From assembly GCA_951804985.1 (NCBI GenBank), contig OX638134.1, positions 3,906,001 to 3,970,000 of the forward strand: a DNA stretch of 64,000 nt, written 5' to 3'. Every line of letters begins with the position of its first letter. Position 1 is the first letter of the stretch. The DNA is from Dryomyza anilis. Taxonomy: Eukaryota; Arthropoda; Insecta; Diptera; Dryomyzidae. Below, one piece after another: positions 40,725 through 52,025 of the stretch. The notes beneath the pieces are model-generated. The model ran no database searches and was not told where the DNA came from. It saw nothing but the letters and a program-made list of their open reading frames with translations. Both the position numbers and the translations under genes were made by a program.

Positions 40725-42667
40725 ATGTTGTTGGGATTGTCACGCAAATCCAAATGCTGGACAAAACTATTTTTCGGAAAGCGTCAACAACTTTTCAGTA
40801 AGCGACGAACGACGACGACGCAACTAATAGATAATTATACCAAAAATCAAGGTAGACAATTTTGTTATATTTATAGTATGCGCACTTTATAAAACTATCG
40901 AAGCGAATCAATAAACAAAAGATAGTCGTTATCTTTAGTGACAGTGGCAAAATTTAGTATTTTAATAAAATTCAATTTTCATTCAATTTCTGTAATCAAT
41001 GCAGACACACGTTCCTACAGCACGGTTCTCACAGAGGTCATCTCAAGAAAAATGTTCAAACAAAGTGGAAGCAATTTGCTGGAGCAAACGCCGGAGAGAG
41101 TGGCTGAGTGGCTGGACTCCTTCGATGCGGTCATTACCGATTGCGATGGTGAGTGTGTGTTGTTGTACTATGTAGGGAACCTCAGTTGGAAACAGTGACG
41201 ACACAATAAAAACAAAAACATTGCGTAATATGCGTAAATATTTAAAAGGCGAGCAAGGTCAAAGACTTTCAATAGTTTTGTAATATTCATTTATCTGAAG
41301 CAATTCATATTTTTTCCTTTTTTTATCATCTTCTCTTTATTCTTCATCAATTTCATTTGACTCTGAATCATTTATTGCTCCTTATTCTTCCTAATCTTCT
41401 CCTTTATAACATCTTCATCTAAATCTTTATTTTCATCTGCATGATTAAACTACATCTACATCTTCCTCTTCATCTTTATCTTTCCTGTAATATATGCCAT
41501 TTACTTTTATTCTTCATCCGTAATATCATCTGTATTATCCTGAACTGCTTCATTATATATTTTTTTTATTACCTTTTTAAAAATAATCCTTTTATTCTGC
41601 TATTTATCTTCATTTTTTATTATTTTTGTTTTTACATATTTCACAATTCTTTACGTCGTTTTGCTTATCAATCTCACCTATATCGATTTCATTGTGTTCT
41701 TTTTATCTCTTCCTCTCTATCTCCATCCTCATCTTCATCACTTTCATTTTCTTCTTCACTGCCCAGGTGTGCTCTGGGTTTATAGCAACGTCATCGCCGG
41801 CTCCGTTGAGTCCATGAACCGCTTCAAGGAGCTGGGCAAAAAGATATTTTTCTGCACCAACAACTCCACAAAAACGCGTCATGAACTGCTTGAAAAAGCC
41901 GTTCAGCTGGGTTTCAACATTTCCGAGGACGAAATCATTTCCACCGCTCACTCTGCCGCAGCCTACCTCAAGAATCGCAATTTCGCGCAAAAAGTCTATG
42001 TCATTGGTTCGGAAGGCATTACCAAAGAATTGGATGCCGTTGGCATTGCACACACGCCTGTGGGGCCTGATGTTATGGATGGCAACTTGGCACAGTATTT
42101 GTCACAGCATTTTAAACCAGAGTCCGATATAGGCGCTGTTCTCATAGGGTTCGATGAGCACTTTAGTTTTCCCAAGATGACAAAAGCCGCCTCGTATCTC
42201 AGCAATCCGGAGTGTTTGTTTATTGCAACAAATACAGATGAACGATTTCCTATGCCGAAGCTGGTGATACCGGGAACTGGCAGTTTTGTGCGCGCCGTTG
42301 AAACATGCGCCGAACGCAAACCACTTGTCATTGGAAAACCAAATCCGGCCATTTGTGAGTGGCTCATAAAGGATGGCGTTGTTGATCCGGCGCGCACGCT
42401 TATGATAGGCGATCGGTGGGTGGTATTTTTGATACTTTGTTTTTATCTTTTTTTGTAATTTTACTCTTCTGTGTGCTTTTTAGCTGCAACACAGACATTC
42501 TTTTGGGCTACAATTGTGGTTTTCAGACACTGCTCGTCGGCACTGGCATTCATCAGCTGAACGATGTGGCGGCGTGGCAACAGTCCGACGACGCAGAGCT
42601 GAAGAAACTGGTGCCGGATGTGTTTCTGCCGAAGCTGGGCGATTTGTTGCCCTTCATGGAAGGATAG
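40725..42667 (+). CDS. HAD-family phosphatase (phosphoglycolate/PNPase type), first copy
   Basis: Haloacid-dehalogenase phosphatase related to phosphoglycolate and pyridoxal phosphatases and resembling Drosophila CG5567; acts on small phosphorylated metabolites, exact substrate unknown. Secure exons: 41005-41148 (ATG at 41052), 41767-42415, 42484-42667, giving 309 aa from 41052. Motif I DCDGVLW has the nucleophile Asp30 and Asp32, motif II is TNNSTKTR, the Lys motif IGKPNP, motif IV IGDRCNTD. A possible first exon 40725-40851 (donor AAG-GTAGAC) joins in frame to the acceptor at 41004, adding 58 residues that are rich in Lys, Arg and Ser with a single Asp before the join, followed by TRSYST; this looks like a mitochondrial presequence (367 aa in all). 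The catalytic part is certain, the extension is inference. The next gene is its duplicate with the same intron positions. Confidence 0.88.
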
Positions 42668-43705
42668 AGGCAATGACATAGGGGCAGGGGGAGGGCTGGT
42701 TTTGCGTTGAGGCGGTACACAAAGACGTAGAAAAGCGTTAGGAGTAGCAGCAGTGGTAGAGAATATAGGAAAGAGTTACTGCTAGAGTAGGCGGTACATA
42801 AAATCGTATGACGATATTCAAAAGATTTATTAAGGCGATTTGAAAATTTGATAACATTAGTATACAAAACAAATAGCACAATCTGAAACTTTAAAAAGTT
42901 TTTAAAGTACTTTTAACCTTGGAATTTTATTCATAATTTTAAAGCAGAATTTAACCAAGCAGGAGATAGTCAATGAAAGATATGGAGTATAAGAACATTT
43001 TGGAAGAAGCGTCTAAGTTGAAAAGTATGAGAAGATGTAGGCTGTCGAAGCGAACTAGGACAAGTAGTTTGCGAAACAGTTTTAGACAGCACGAAGTCGC
43101 ATTGCCATTAGAGATGCTATTTTAATTATAATTTTAATAATTACAACTACATGTAATGGAGAATGTTATGTTATTTTGTACAAAAATAAAATTTATAAAT
43201 ATTGCAAAACTGAAAAATTTTGATTTTTCATCTAAAAATATATTTTTCAAAACCAACATGTACTACTAGTCATTTTTTGCTAGAAAATGATTATAATGTG
43301 TATAAAATATACATTTTATAACATTATTAAAATATTGAAGTATCTATCACAATAAGCAAACAATACCTATCAACCAAAAAAACCCCAACAAGTAGTTAAC
43401 AAATAATAGGAGTGTCTCAAGTGCTGGAACTTTTAGAGCTTTTTGTTATTTTACTCTACTCTCCACCCTTTATCAAGTGCTTTGTTGTGTGTGACTTCTC
43501 CACACTTACGCATTAATCAATTGTTTTATTTTTATCAAAGTTATTGGCACTCTCTCTCATCTGCAGGCAGGTCAAAGTGTAAAAAATCAACAACTTCCAC
43601 CAAAAGCAATTGCTGCACAAAATTGTTCTGTAATTTGTGTTAAAAATTGCAGTAGTAAAAACAATTATTTAAAATCCAAAATAAATATTTAAAAAATTCA
43701 AAAAC
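42668..43705 (+). other. 3' UTR of the first phosphatase and spacer to the second
   Basis: No further gene. The part from 43380 to 43705 should contain the promoter and 5' UTR of the second phosphatase. Confidence 0.6.
43185..43190 (+). promoter_or_regulatory. candidate polyadenylation signal AATAAA (first phosphatase)
   Basis: AATAAA about 520 bp beyond the stop at 42667, the first clear one downstream. Confidence 0.4.
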
Positions 43706-46700
43706 ATGTACAGAGCGAGTTCAACGAATTTTCAGAACTTAACGTCAGCAGCTGCTCGGCAGTGGTTGCAGTCTTTCGATACTGTGCTCACTGATTGCGA
43801 TGGTATGTAATACGTTCAATTTAATTCATTGATAACTTGTGCACAGAGTTTCCAGCTCTTTATAAAAACTATTAAAATCTGTGTTATTTTATGCAATGTT
43901 ATAATCAGTGTTTCAAGAACTTTTTTGAAGAAAAAGCGAAACAACCAAAAAAAAAAAAGCTAGAAAAGGCTAAAAAAAAATAATATTAGAAACACCAATA
44001 TAATCTTTCAGTCTATTAAAAATATTATAATTTGTATATTTTCACTAAAATTCCAAAATTTCCAATAAAGTGTTTTTCAACAGGGACGCTACAAAAGTAG
44101 AGCGACAGGGATAGCAAACGACGCCATACTTCTTGCCGCTCTTTTGACATTTCTCTTGAGTAAGGCTTGCCATATGGCGTCGTTTGCTGTCCCTGTCGCT
44201 CTACTTTTGTAGCGCTCTTATTGAAAACCCTTTTAAAAGGTCAATTAATAAATGTAAGTTTATCACAATATAAAATAAGTTTCCAATGTCAAAATTTGTT
44301 GATAATTTAAAGTTGCTTTTAATTTTTAATATTTCATTAAAATTTTCAAAGATTCCATAAACATTTTTTATTTGTCAGTAAATAGTCAATTAATTTTCAA
44401 AATTACACCTAAAATTCAGTACAATTAGTCAGTACTATTAATTTTTTAATCTTTCAAATTTTCAATATATTTTAAAAAATCATGTTTAATTTAGAGAGCC
44501 TGCTCGAATAATGGCTAGTTGTTTTACCTGCTTCTACTCTGCTTTTATACTTTTCAAAACTGTGAATTGCGTTCAAATACTAATTTTTAAGATATTTCTA
44601 TATTTTTGGAAATAAAAAAAAAGTTTTTTAATTGGATATGTATTTATAAATATGTAGGATAAATAAGCTAAATCTAGCTTTCAAAAGGCTAAACTGGCAA
44701 CACTGGTTATAATTAATAAGGGTTTTCATTTCACTTCGTATCTACTGCGTAAATGCGTATGTCGTAAAAATTATAAGCTTTATAGTGTATAATTCTTACG
44801 AAATACGTGGGCGATACGAACTGAAATGAATACCCTTAATATTTCTAAAATAAATTAAATAAAGTACTTATTTAATATATCAAGAATTGAAAGCTAAACG
44901 AACAGATTTCGATTTTTCTCGTATCGTTTTAAAACAAAACGGTTTAAGTATATCGCTTTCATGAAACGGTTTCGATTTGGTTTTTGTATTTATCGTTTTT
45001 TTTTTTGGCTATAGTTTCAAAAAATCGAATTATTTAATTCACTCAATTAAAACCATCCAATAAATACCCAGATTGAAGTTAGGCTTAGCAAATTAATTTG
45101 TAAATCAATTGTGAAATGTAAAAAATAATCAGAATAATATTACCTTGTTCAAGAAAAATAACATTTCAAGCAGAAATGTGGCAAACAACTGTATTGTTCG
45201 AAGTCCTTTATTTGTAGGATCAAAAAAAGATGGACTGAAGATTTTGAAGATTATAAAAAAACCAGACAAGAATGTAGTGAAGTACCCTGGGGAAAAAAAC
45301 CGTACCAAAAGGTAAAAAAAATATTTTTTTGAAAAATTAAAGTGCTACATAATGAACGACAACCGTATGTCTTAGCCGATATTTGCAACTTCCTGGTCAG
45401 GAATTTTATACCCATAAGGGAATGGTGACCAAAAATTTAACACCAAGAAGCAATCGAAAATTCCTAGAAATTTTCTTGTTTTGCTACCAATCTGCAGTTG
45501 TTACAAAAGAAGTAAGACTTTCATCATCACGGACAAAATAAACTCCGATATTTCTATTAAAAAATTCTTGAGATTAATGAGAGAGATTAATGTTATTCTG
45601 GTATGAATATGAAGTGTCCACATTAATTTGGCCTAACCTAGTCTCCTGCCTAACTTACCACAACTACATTAAAACGGCCTTCAAGTGATACAAAAGCAAT
45701 AACGTCATATTGGTGCCTCGGTTTGCAAATCTACAAAATTGTCCATAATTTAGGCCAATAGAAAGGTACTGAGCATTGGTTAAAAATAAAATTTAGGTAA
45801 CAAAGAGGGTTATCAATTACCTTTAATATTTATGGGAAAAAGGGTCTGCAACATCCCGGAAGGTATCCTAAACTACCGAAAATTTATTTACAAAGGGGTT
45901 TTTGAAAAAGGGGTTTAGAACATGTTCGTATACTTTTTTATTAATATTTTTTTTTTACGAATGTAAACTCTGTTTTCAATTGTGCATATAAATAGTGAAA
46001 GTGAAATATTTCATTCATTTACTGAAATGCTTTAAAGCTTTTCCGCACGTTTAGTTTATGGTTCTGAATAGTTTAGAAAAAAACAATATTTTGAATACCT
46101 TTTTTTATTTATATTATAATAATTTATATCATTATGGTACTTTAAAATACATGATATTATTTTAATTGTTTAAACTTAAAATTTCATTCAATTTTTTTCA
46201 TTTACATTTTCAATTTTAATTTTTTTCTTTTCATTTTAAATTTTATTTTTTTTTTTTTTTGGAATATCACATCTTTTTTTTCGGTTATTTTCAGTACTTT
46301 TTATTTTTTAAATCCTATTTTTTCAATACTTTTTAAAACATTCATACCTTATTTATTTTATTTTTGTTCATGCAATTTTGGTGTTTTCCAGATGCTTCTA
46401 TTATTTTTCATATCGCTGCAATTATTTCATAAAACGGTCCTTTTTTTAAATAGGTATTTTTAAATTCAACTCTGATTGCCAGAGCTTTCAATTGGTATAA
46501 CCCAACAAACAAATTTCTCACACCATGTCACTCCATCTATCTCTCTCCAGGTGTGCTCTGGCACGATGACACGCCCATCGCCGGTTCGCCCGAAGTAATT
46601 GCAGCGCTGCAGCGTCACGGCAAACGCGTGCATTTCGTCACGAACAACAGCACCAAAACACGTCACGACATATGGAAACGTGCGCTGGCGCAAGGTTATC

Positions 46701-47490
46701 ACGTCACTGAGGAAGCAATCGTTGCGCCAACGCATTCGATTGTCGAATATCTGCAGCAGCGCAACTTTTGTCAGACCGCCTATGTAATTGGCGGCGCTGC
46801 ACTGGGTGAAGAACTGACAAAGGCTGGCATTAACTTTGTAGGTGGTGCCATAGCCGATGTGCTCGACATTAAGATGGGCGACTATATTGAACGTGAGCTG
46901 GTGGGGCAGCAGCAGCACGGCACAGTGGGCGCAGTTATTGTGGGTTTCGATGAGCATTTCTCTTATGGCAAAATGATGAAGGCCTGTAATTTTTTGAGCG
47001 CAAATGAGGAGTGCGTATTTTTGGCAACCAACACCGATGCTGTGCATCGATATCCGGCGTATTGCATACCGGGTACAGGTGCGATACTGCGTGCGGTTGA
47101 AACGTGTGCGGGTCGTAAGGCGATTGTGCTGGGCAAACCGAATCCGGTGGTTTGTGAGACGTTGCTGCGTCAGGGACTGCTGCAGCCGGAGCGCACGCTA
47201 ATGGTGGGCGATTGGTAAGGATAACAAATATGAAATGGTGGTTTTTGTATCAAATAAATATTTTTTTTATTTTTTTAAAAAGTTTAATTTTATTAATATT
47301 TTTTCAATGTTCTAGTGCAAAAATAGACGTAACATTTGGCAAAAATTGTGGTTTTCAAACATTGCTCGTCGGCACGGGCAACTATACATTTCAAGATGTG
47401 CTAAAAATGCGCGAGAATATAACCGAAAATCAGAAATATATTCCCGATATGTATGCAGATAAATTTGGCGATTTATTGCAGTTTCTTTAG
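43706..47490 (+). CDS. HAD-family phosphatase, tandem duplicate
   Basis: Second member of the tandem pair, resembling Drosophila CG5577. Exons 43706-43802, 46551-47214 and 47316-47490 join in frame to 311 aa. The start MYRASSTNF aligns with MFKQSGSNL of the first copy, and the catalytic DCDGVLW (Asp30, Asp32) is at the same residue numbers. Motif II TNNSTKTRH, Lys motif LGKPNP and motif IV MVGDCAKID are present; the Arg that usually follows GD is Cys here. Exon/intron borders fall at the same codons as in the first copy (after GATG in motif I and within motif IV), so the pair arose by duplication. Intron 1 has grown to 2.7 kb with two MITEs. Same family chemistry expected; substrate unknown. 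Confidence 0.92.
44068..44233. mobile_element. 166-bp foldback MITE derived from the mariner
   Basis: Starts AAGTGTTTTTCAACAGGGACGC after TA and ends with its inverse before TA. The arms (GACGCTACAAAAGTAGAGCG, then AGCAAACGACGCCATA) match over more than 60 bp, far longer than the roughly 30-bp TIR of the full copy at 48584. It consists of two opposed left ends with the right-end tip GCGCTCTTATTGAAAACCC. In the second phosphatase's intron 1. Confidence 0.9.
44719..44836. mobile_element. 118-bp TA-flanked MITE
   Basis: AGGGTTTTCATTTCACTTCG on the left is inverted on the right (CGAACTGAAATGAATACCCT), about 24 bp with 2 mismatches, flanked by TA on both sides. The TA duplication suggests a Tc1/mariner-mobilised MITE, a different family from the one at 44068. 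Confidence 0.8.
44837..46550. other. remainder of phosphatase 2 intron 1, nothing recognised
   Basis: AT-rich sequence with T runs from about 46070 to 46400 before the acceptor. No gene, TIR pair or tandem array was seen. Confidence 0.55.
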
Positions 47491-47498
47491 AGCATTAG

Positions 47499-47504
47499 AA
47501 TAAA
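47499..47504 (+). promoter_or_regulatory. polyadenylation signal AATAAA (second phosphatase)
   Basis: AATAAA lies only 8 bp after the stop codon, with a second at 47508-47513, so the 3' UTR is probably very short. Confidence 0.6.
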
Positions 47505-47667
47505 ACTAATAAAAAGATAACATTTTTTATATAAAGCATTTTGAAATATATTTTTAAAAATATTATTAAATACACTTTTTTATTTCCATCTATAAAAGAT
47601 AAAAGTTAATAGTATCTAGTTTTATTTATACTACAAATATTTTAACAGCCAAAGTTATAGCGAAATA

Positions 47668-47858
47668 AAGCGTTTTTTAACAGGGACCCTACAAAAGTAG
47701 AGCGACAGGGACAGCAAATGACGCCATATTTCTTGCCGCTCTTTTGACATTTCTCTTCAGTAAGGTTTGCCATTTCATGACGGAAAGATATACGAATTCG
47801 AATTTCGGTAGTAAATTTTTATAATTTCGACTCATTGTTGGCTCGTATATCTTTCCAT
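47668..47858. mobile_element. rearranged mariner fragment with inverted transposase start
   Basis: Begins AAGCGTTTTTTAACAGGGACC after TA and follows the mariner left end through CATTTCATGACGGAAAGATATACGA. It then turns round: the next 70 bp (AATTTCGGTAGTAAATTTTT to CGTATATCTTTCC) are the reverse complement of the transposase start. A solo left end fused to its own inverted copy. Confidence 0.85.
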
Positions 47859-48583
47859 GGTATAGAAAAATATGGATTTACTTACATAATTTTTGAATTA
47901 TTTATTACAGGGACTAAAATCATTTGGAATATTGGTTCTGGTTCGCGCTACTATAATATCTGTTCCGGTTCTGGTTCCGAGATTTTTAAAATAGCGGTTC
48001 CGATTCCAACCAGATAAAAATATATGGATTCCGATTCCAGTTCCGATTCCACACATTTTTAATAACGATTTCTGATTAAAGCATCTAAACAGTTCCGGTA
48101 TTATTTTTCACGTTACACCTGCTTTTTCATTTTTTCCATGCTTTTTTCGTGTTTTTCCGTGTTTTGACGTGTTTGTCCGTGTTTCTTCGTGTCTTTTTAA
48201 ATCCCGTGCTTTATCGTGCTTCTCGTGTGTACCTGTAAATAGTCGTCGGGCTCGTGTGTGTCACCTATCGGAGTGCCCCTGCGTGTCCGTGCCATCAAAA
48301 ACAGCCACGCGCCCATCTCTAATTAGTACTACAAATTTTTAAAATACAATTTTTATTTATTTAAAAATATATTCAAAATAGCAATTAGTTTTTACTAACA
48401 GAAAACCATTTTTATGTTGATATTTACTATATTCTGAATTAATTTTTTTATTTCTTATTTTACCTTATTTTTGTTTAGTTTTTTTTTTTTGATTTAGTTA
48501 TAGATTTTTACAGATATATTTGAATTAACAGTAATTAATAAAGTATTTATAGTTTTTATTTTTCAACTACTTATTTACTAGTA
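47859..48583. other. intergenic, short phrase repeats
   Basis: About 47925-48065 repeats CGGTTCTGGTTCCG/CCGATTCCAG-type phrases; 48120-48230 repeats TTTCCGTGTTTT. No gene is seen. Confidence 0.55.
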
Positions 48584-49846
48584 AAGGGTTTTTCAACATG
48601 GACGCTACAAAAGTAGAGCGACAGGGACAGCAAACGACGCCACTTGCCGCTCTTTTGACATTTCTCTTCAGTAAGGTTTGCCATTTCATGATGGAAAGAT
48701 ATACGAGCCAACAACGAGTCGAAATTATTAAAATTTACTATCGAAATTCGGAGGCAGTGGCCTCAACGTTAAGAGCGCTACGTCCAATTTATGGTCGTCA
48801 TAATCGTCCTAGCAGATCAACAATTAAGCGTCTAGTGGAAAATTTGAATCCACAGGCACAGTACAAAATGTTCCCGTGCCAGTGAGACAAAGAAGTGCCC
48901 GTAGTGTCGAGAATATTGCTGTCGCTGAGGCTTTAGTTGAAGAAAGCCCAAATGTGTATCTCACACGTCGTTCTTAAGCGTTGGGCATCTCTGTGAAGTC
49001 CTTGTGGCGAATTTTGCGAAAAGATCTTGGCCTACATCCTTACAAAATCAAATTGACGCAAGAACTGAAGCCGCTTGACCACCAGAAGCGTCGTATGTTC
49101 GTGAATTGGGCTGAGCAACAACTTGAAAATGATTTGGATTTTCATCGAAAAATCATCTTCAGCGATGAGGCTCATTTCTGGCTGAATGGCTTCGTCAATA
49201 AACAAAATATGCGTTATTGGTCAGACAGCAATCCACACGTACTCCATAAGTCATTATTGCATCCCGAAAAAATTACGGTTTGGTGCGGATTATGGGCCGG
49301 CGGCGTCATTGGGTCGTACTTCTTCCGTGATGATCAAGACCGTGAATGGGAATCGCTACCGTTCTATGATAACCGAATATTTTTGGCCCCAATTGGATGA
49401 TATGGACTTGGAGGACATGTGGTTCCAACAGGACGGCGCCACAAGCCACACAGCGAATACCACAATCAATTTATTGGAAACCAAGTTTGGAGAACGTGTT
49501 ATCTCACGAAATGGTCCAGTCGATTGGCCGCCTCGGTCGTGCGATTTGACGCCGTTAGACTATTTCCTGTGGGGCTACGTCAAGTCTATGCCAACGATTG
49601 ATGAATTTCGTACGAATATCGAACGTGAAATTGCAGCAGTATCGGCCGATTTATGCTTGAAAACTGTCGATAATTGGGTTCAGCGTCTGGACTTCCGCAA
49701 GCGTGCCCGTGGTGGCCATGCAAAAGAAATCGAGTTCCATACATAATGGCATCGAACGTAATTTTACAGGAATAAAGAATTTCATTGATTTCCAAAACCG
49801 TTTTTGTTTTATTTAACTTTTATAGCGCTCTTATTGAAAACCCCTT
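48584..49846 (+). mobile_element. near full-length mariner, D,D41D ('rosa'-like)
   Basis: A 1263-bp element between TA dinucleotides (48582-48583 and 49847-49848). The left end AAGGGTTTTTCAACATGGACG and right end CTTATTGAAAACCCCTT are inverted repeats of about 30 bp. It encodes one transposase (next entry). Three related deletion or foldback copies lie at 38287, 44068 and 47668. Confidence 0.93.
48688..49746 (+). pseudogene. mariner transposase, frameshifted
   Basis: The N-terminal DNA-binding part starts MMERYTSQQRVEIIKIYY. Reading is broken three times: a shift at about 48835-48845 (frame resumes as VPVRQRSARSVEN), an in-frame TAA at about 48975 where CAA is expected, and a shift at about 49340 after FFRDDQDR. 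Catalytic residues are readable: first Asp in FSDEAHF, second in FQQDGATSH, third in LTPLDYF, with 41 residues between the last two. That spacing marks the D,D41D group rather than D,D34D mariners. It cannot make active protein. Confidence 0.92.
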
Positions 49847-52025
49847 TATTTTTAATAGTTTTTTGAACAAATTTTTTTATTTAAAAATATATTAAAACTA
49901 GCTGTTAGTATTTAGTTAAAGGAAACACATTTTTTTGATATTTACTAATTTTATTTTTAAATTAACTTAAATATTTTACATGTTTTGTTTTTGGTGTTTT
50001 TTGATCTAGTTGTGATTTTTTATACCGTTTTATAATTTTTTATTTTTTGATAAAACATATTTACAACAATTAACATTATTATTTTATGTTTTTAACCACT
50101 AATTTAACTACCTTATATGTTGACTACTTTTTTCTACTACTATTTTATATTACTACTTTTTATAATTACGATTTTACTGCTTTTTAAAATAAAGTACATT
50201 TTTGTGTTATTTAACATAACTTTGGCATATTTTGCAAATTATTTGTAACTATTTAAATCAATTTCAAATGTGTTTTTAAATTTTAGTTTAGTGGTTTTTG
50301 AAAGGTCTTCAATTTAAAAGTGATTATAGTCATTTTAAATGGATTTTTATCGTGTTTTTAAAATGTATAGCATTTTACTTTTGTTTTTGCATATTTTTAT
50401 ATTTATAGTTATTTTTAAAGCTTATTTTCAACTCAAAGTGATTTTTATTTATAATTAATATTGATATTAAAAATTATTTTTCAAGTGAATTATAGTAATT
50501 TTAAAAGTGTTAAAATTTAAAATATTTTTTAGATGACATTTTTTAAAGGGAAAACAGTTTTTTTAAACCCTTTCAGTAATTTGTTACCATATAGCTTCTC
50601 AAAGGAAGTTTTTAAATACTTTTTTATTTCTTTTTTATTTAGTTTTTTTTTTATTTAGAGTTTAATTAAATTGTGATGAGCAACTAAACCGAGTTCTAAA
50701 TTTGTTATTATACTAATTCGTAATGTATGTTCGGGGAGTTTTAAAAATGAAGATTGAGGATAACTATTTTACATTTCCAGTTGTTAGCAAATATTTTCAA
50801 ACATCGATAAAACATAAAAAAATTCAATATAATAACAAATATACGCAAAAAAAGTATTTTTTTTTAATATCGGCTGTCCTTATATGTATTATAAATAGTT
50901 ATTTTGTGACTTTTGCACAAAAATTATGAAAAAATGTGGTCACAAATACACTAAGGGACCATTTTGGTCCAAATTGACTTATGTGTTACTTTTTCTAAAA
51001 AAGGCATTTTTAGCCGTTATATGTTTATTTCAATATCGAATTCCTTTACTGAAATAATTCACCGCCAAAAATTTTCAGAGCGATACCTTTAACCGTTTTG
51101 AAGATATATACAAAGAAAATTCAATTTGGTCCAATAGACGTACCCAATAGACGTACCCGGGTTAAAAGAAAACTGAATTGTAATGTTGGAAATAATTTAT
51201 TTTCGAATTTAAAGTTGTAGGTCCTTCCTAATGTTGTGTCGGCGCTTAAAAACGCCACTGACCTAATGTTTTTTTGTTATTGTCGGCGCTTTAAAACGCC
51301 AAGGCCGATAATTGGCTTAATTAAAAATACACCGATTGTTTGGCTATTCAATGATGATTGGTTTTATTTTATCCAAGCTTCATAATTATATCCTTAATTC
51401 TAATCTGACAATCATAATTTTGACATTAATTTCACATAACTCTTTTGACATTTAAAACATAGAATAGAACATAGTGATGTGATTTGGGTACCTTACAGGA
51501 TTCATATTATTTTTAATGAGTGTTTGTTAGTAATTTTAAAAGTTATTTTTAAATTTATAGAATTTAAATTTATAGGTTTTACTATTTTTTAAATTATTTT
51601 TAAAATCATTTTATTATGCATATTAAAAATGATTTTTTATTGATTTGTACGTGATTTAAAAATTATATATAGTTGATTTTTTAAGTGTAATTTTTTTAGA
51701 GTAATTTTTAAATAGATTTATAGTTATTTTTAAAGTGATTTTTAATGCTTTTTTAGTTTTGATTTATTGGGCTGATTATCAAAGTCATTTGTAGTGTCGT
51801 TTTTTATTGTACTTTTAGCAATTTAGCAAGAAGAAAATAATTTCATTGAAAGCAGCAAAAAAAGCGTTGATAGATTTTAGAAATTTTTGTTTAAATTTAC
51901 CTAAATATATTTTAATTGTGCCCCAAACATATGACAATATTTTTTGTCAAAAATTGGCGCCATTTACTGCTTTCTTCTGTGTTGTTCTTCTTCTCGGACT
52001 TTATCTAAATTGCTAAAAGGTAACA
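49847..52025. other. long AT-rich spacer between convergent units
   Basis: Between the mariner and the 3' end of the minus-strand channel gene, so the right part (about 51300-52025) likely includes its 3' UTR; TTTATT at about 51764 reads AATAAA on that strand. A GGCGCTTTAAAACGCC-like palindromic word appears twice at about 51240 and 51285. No gene is seen. Confidence 0.55.

Noticed and set aside
40938..41051. Phosphatase start at 40938 (MTVAKFSILIK...)
   Set aside because: It would read through the acceptor at 41004; either the 40725 exon or the ATG at 41052 is better supported.
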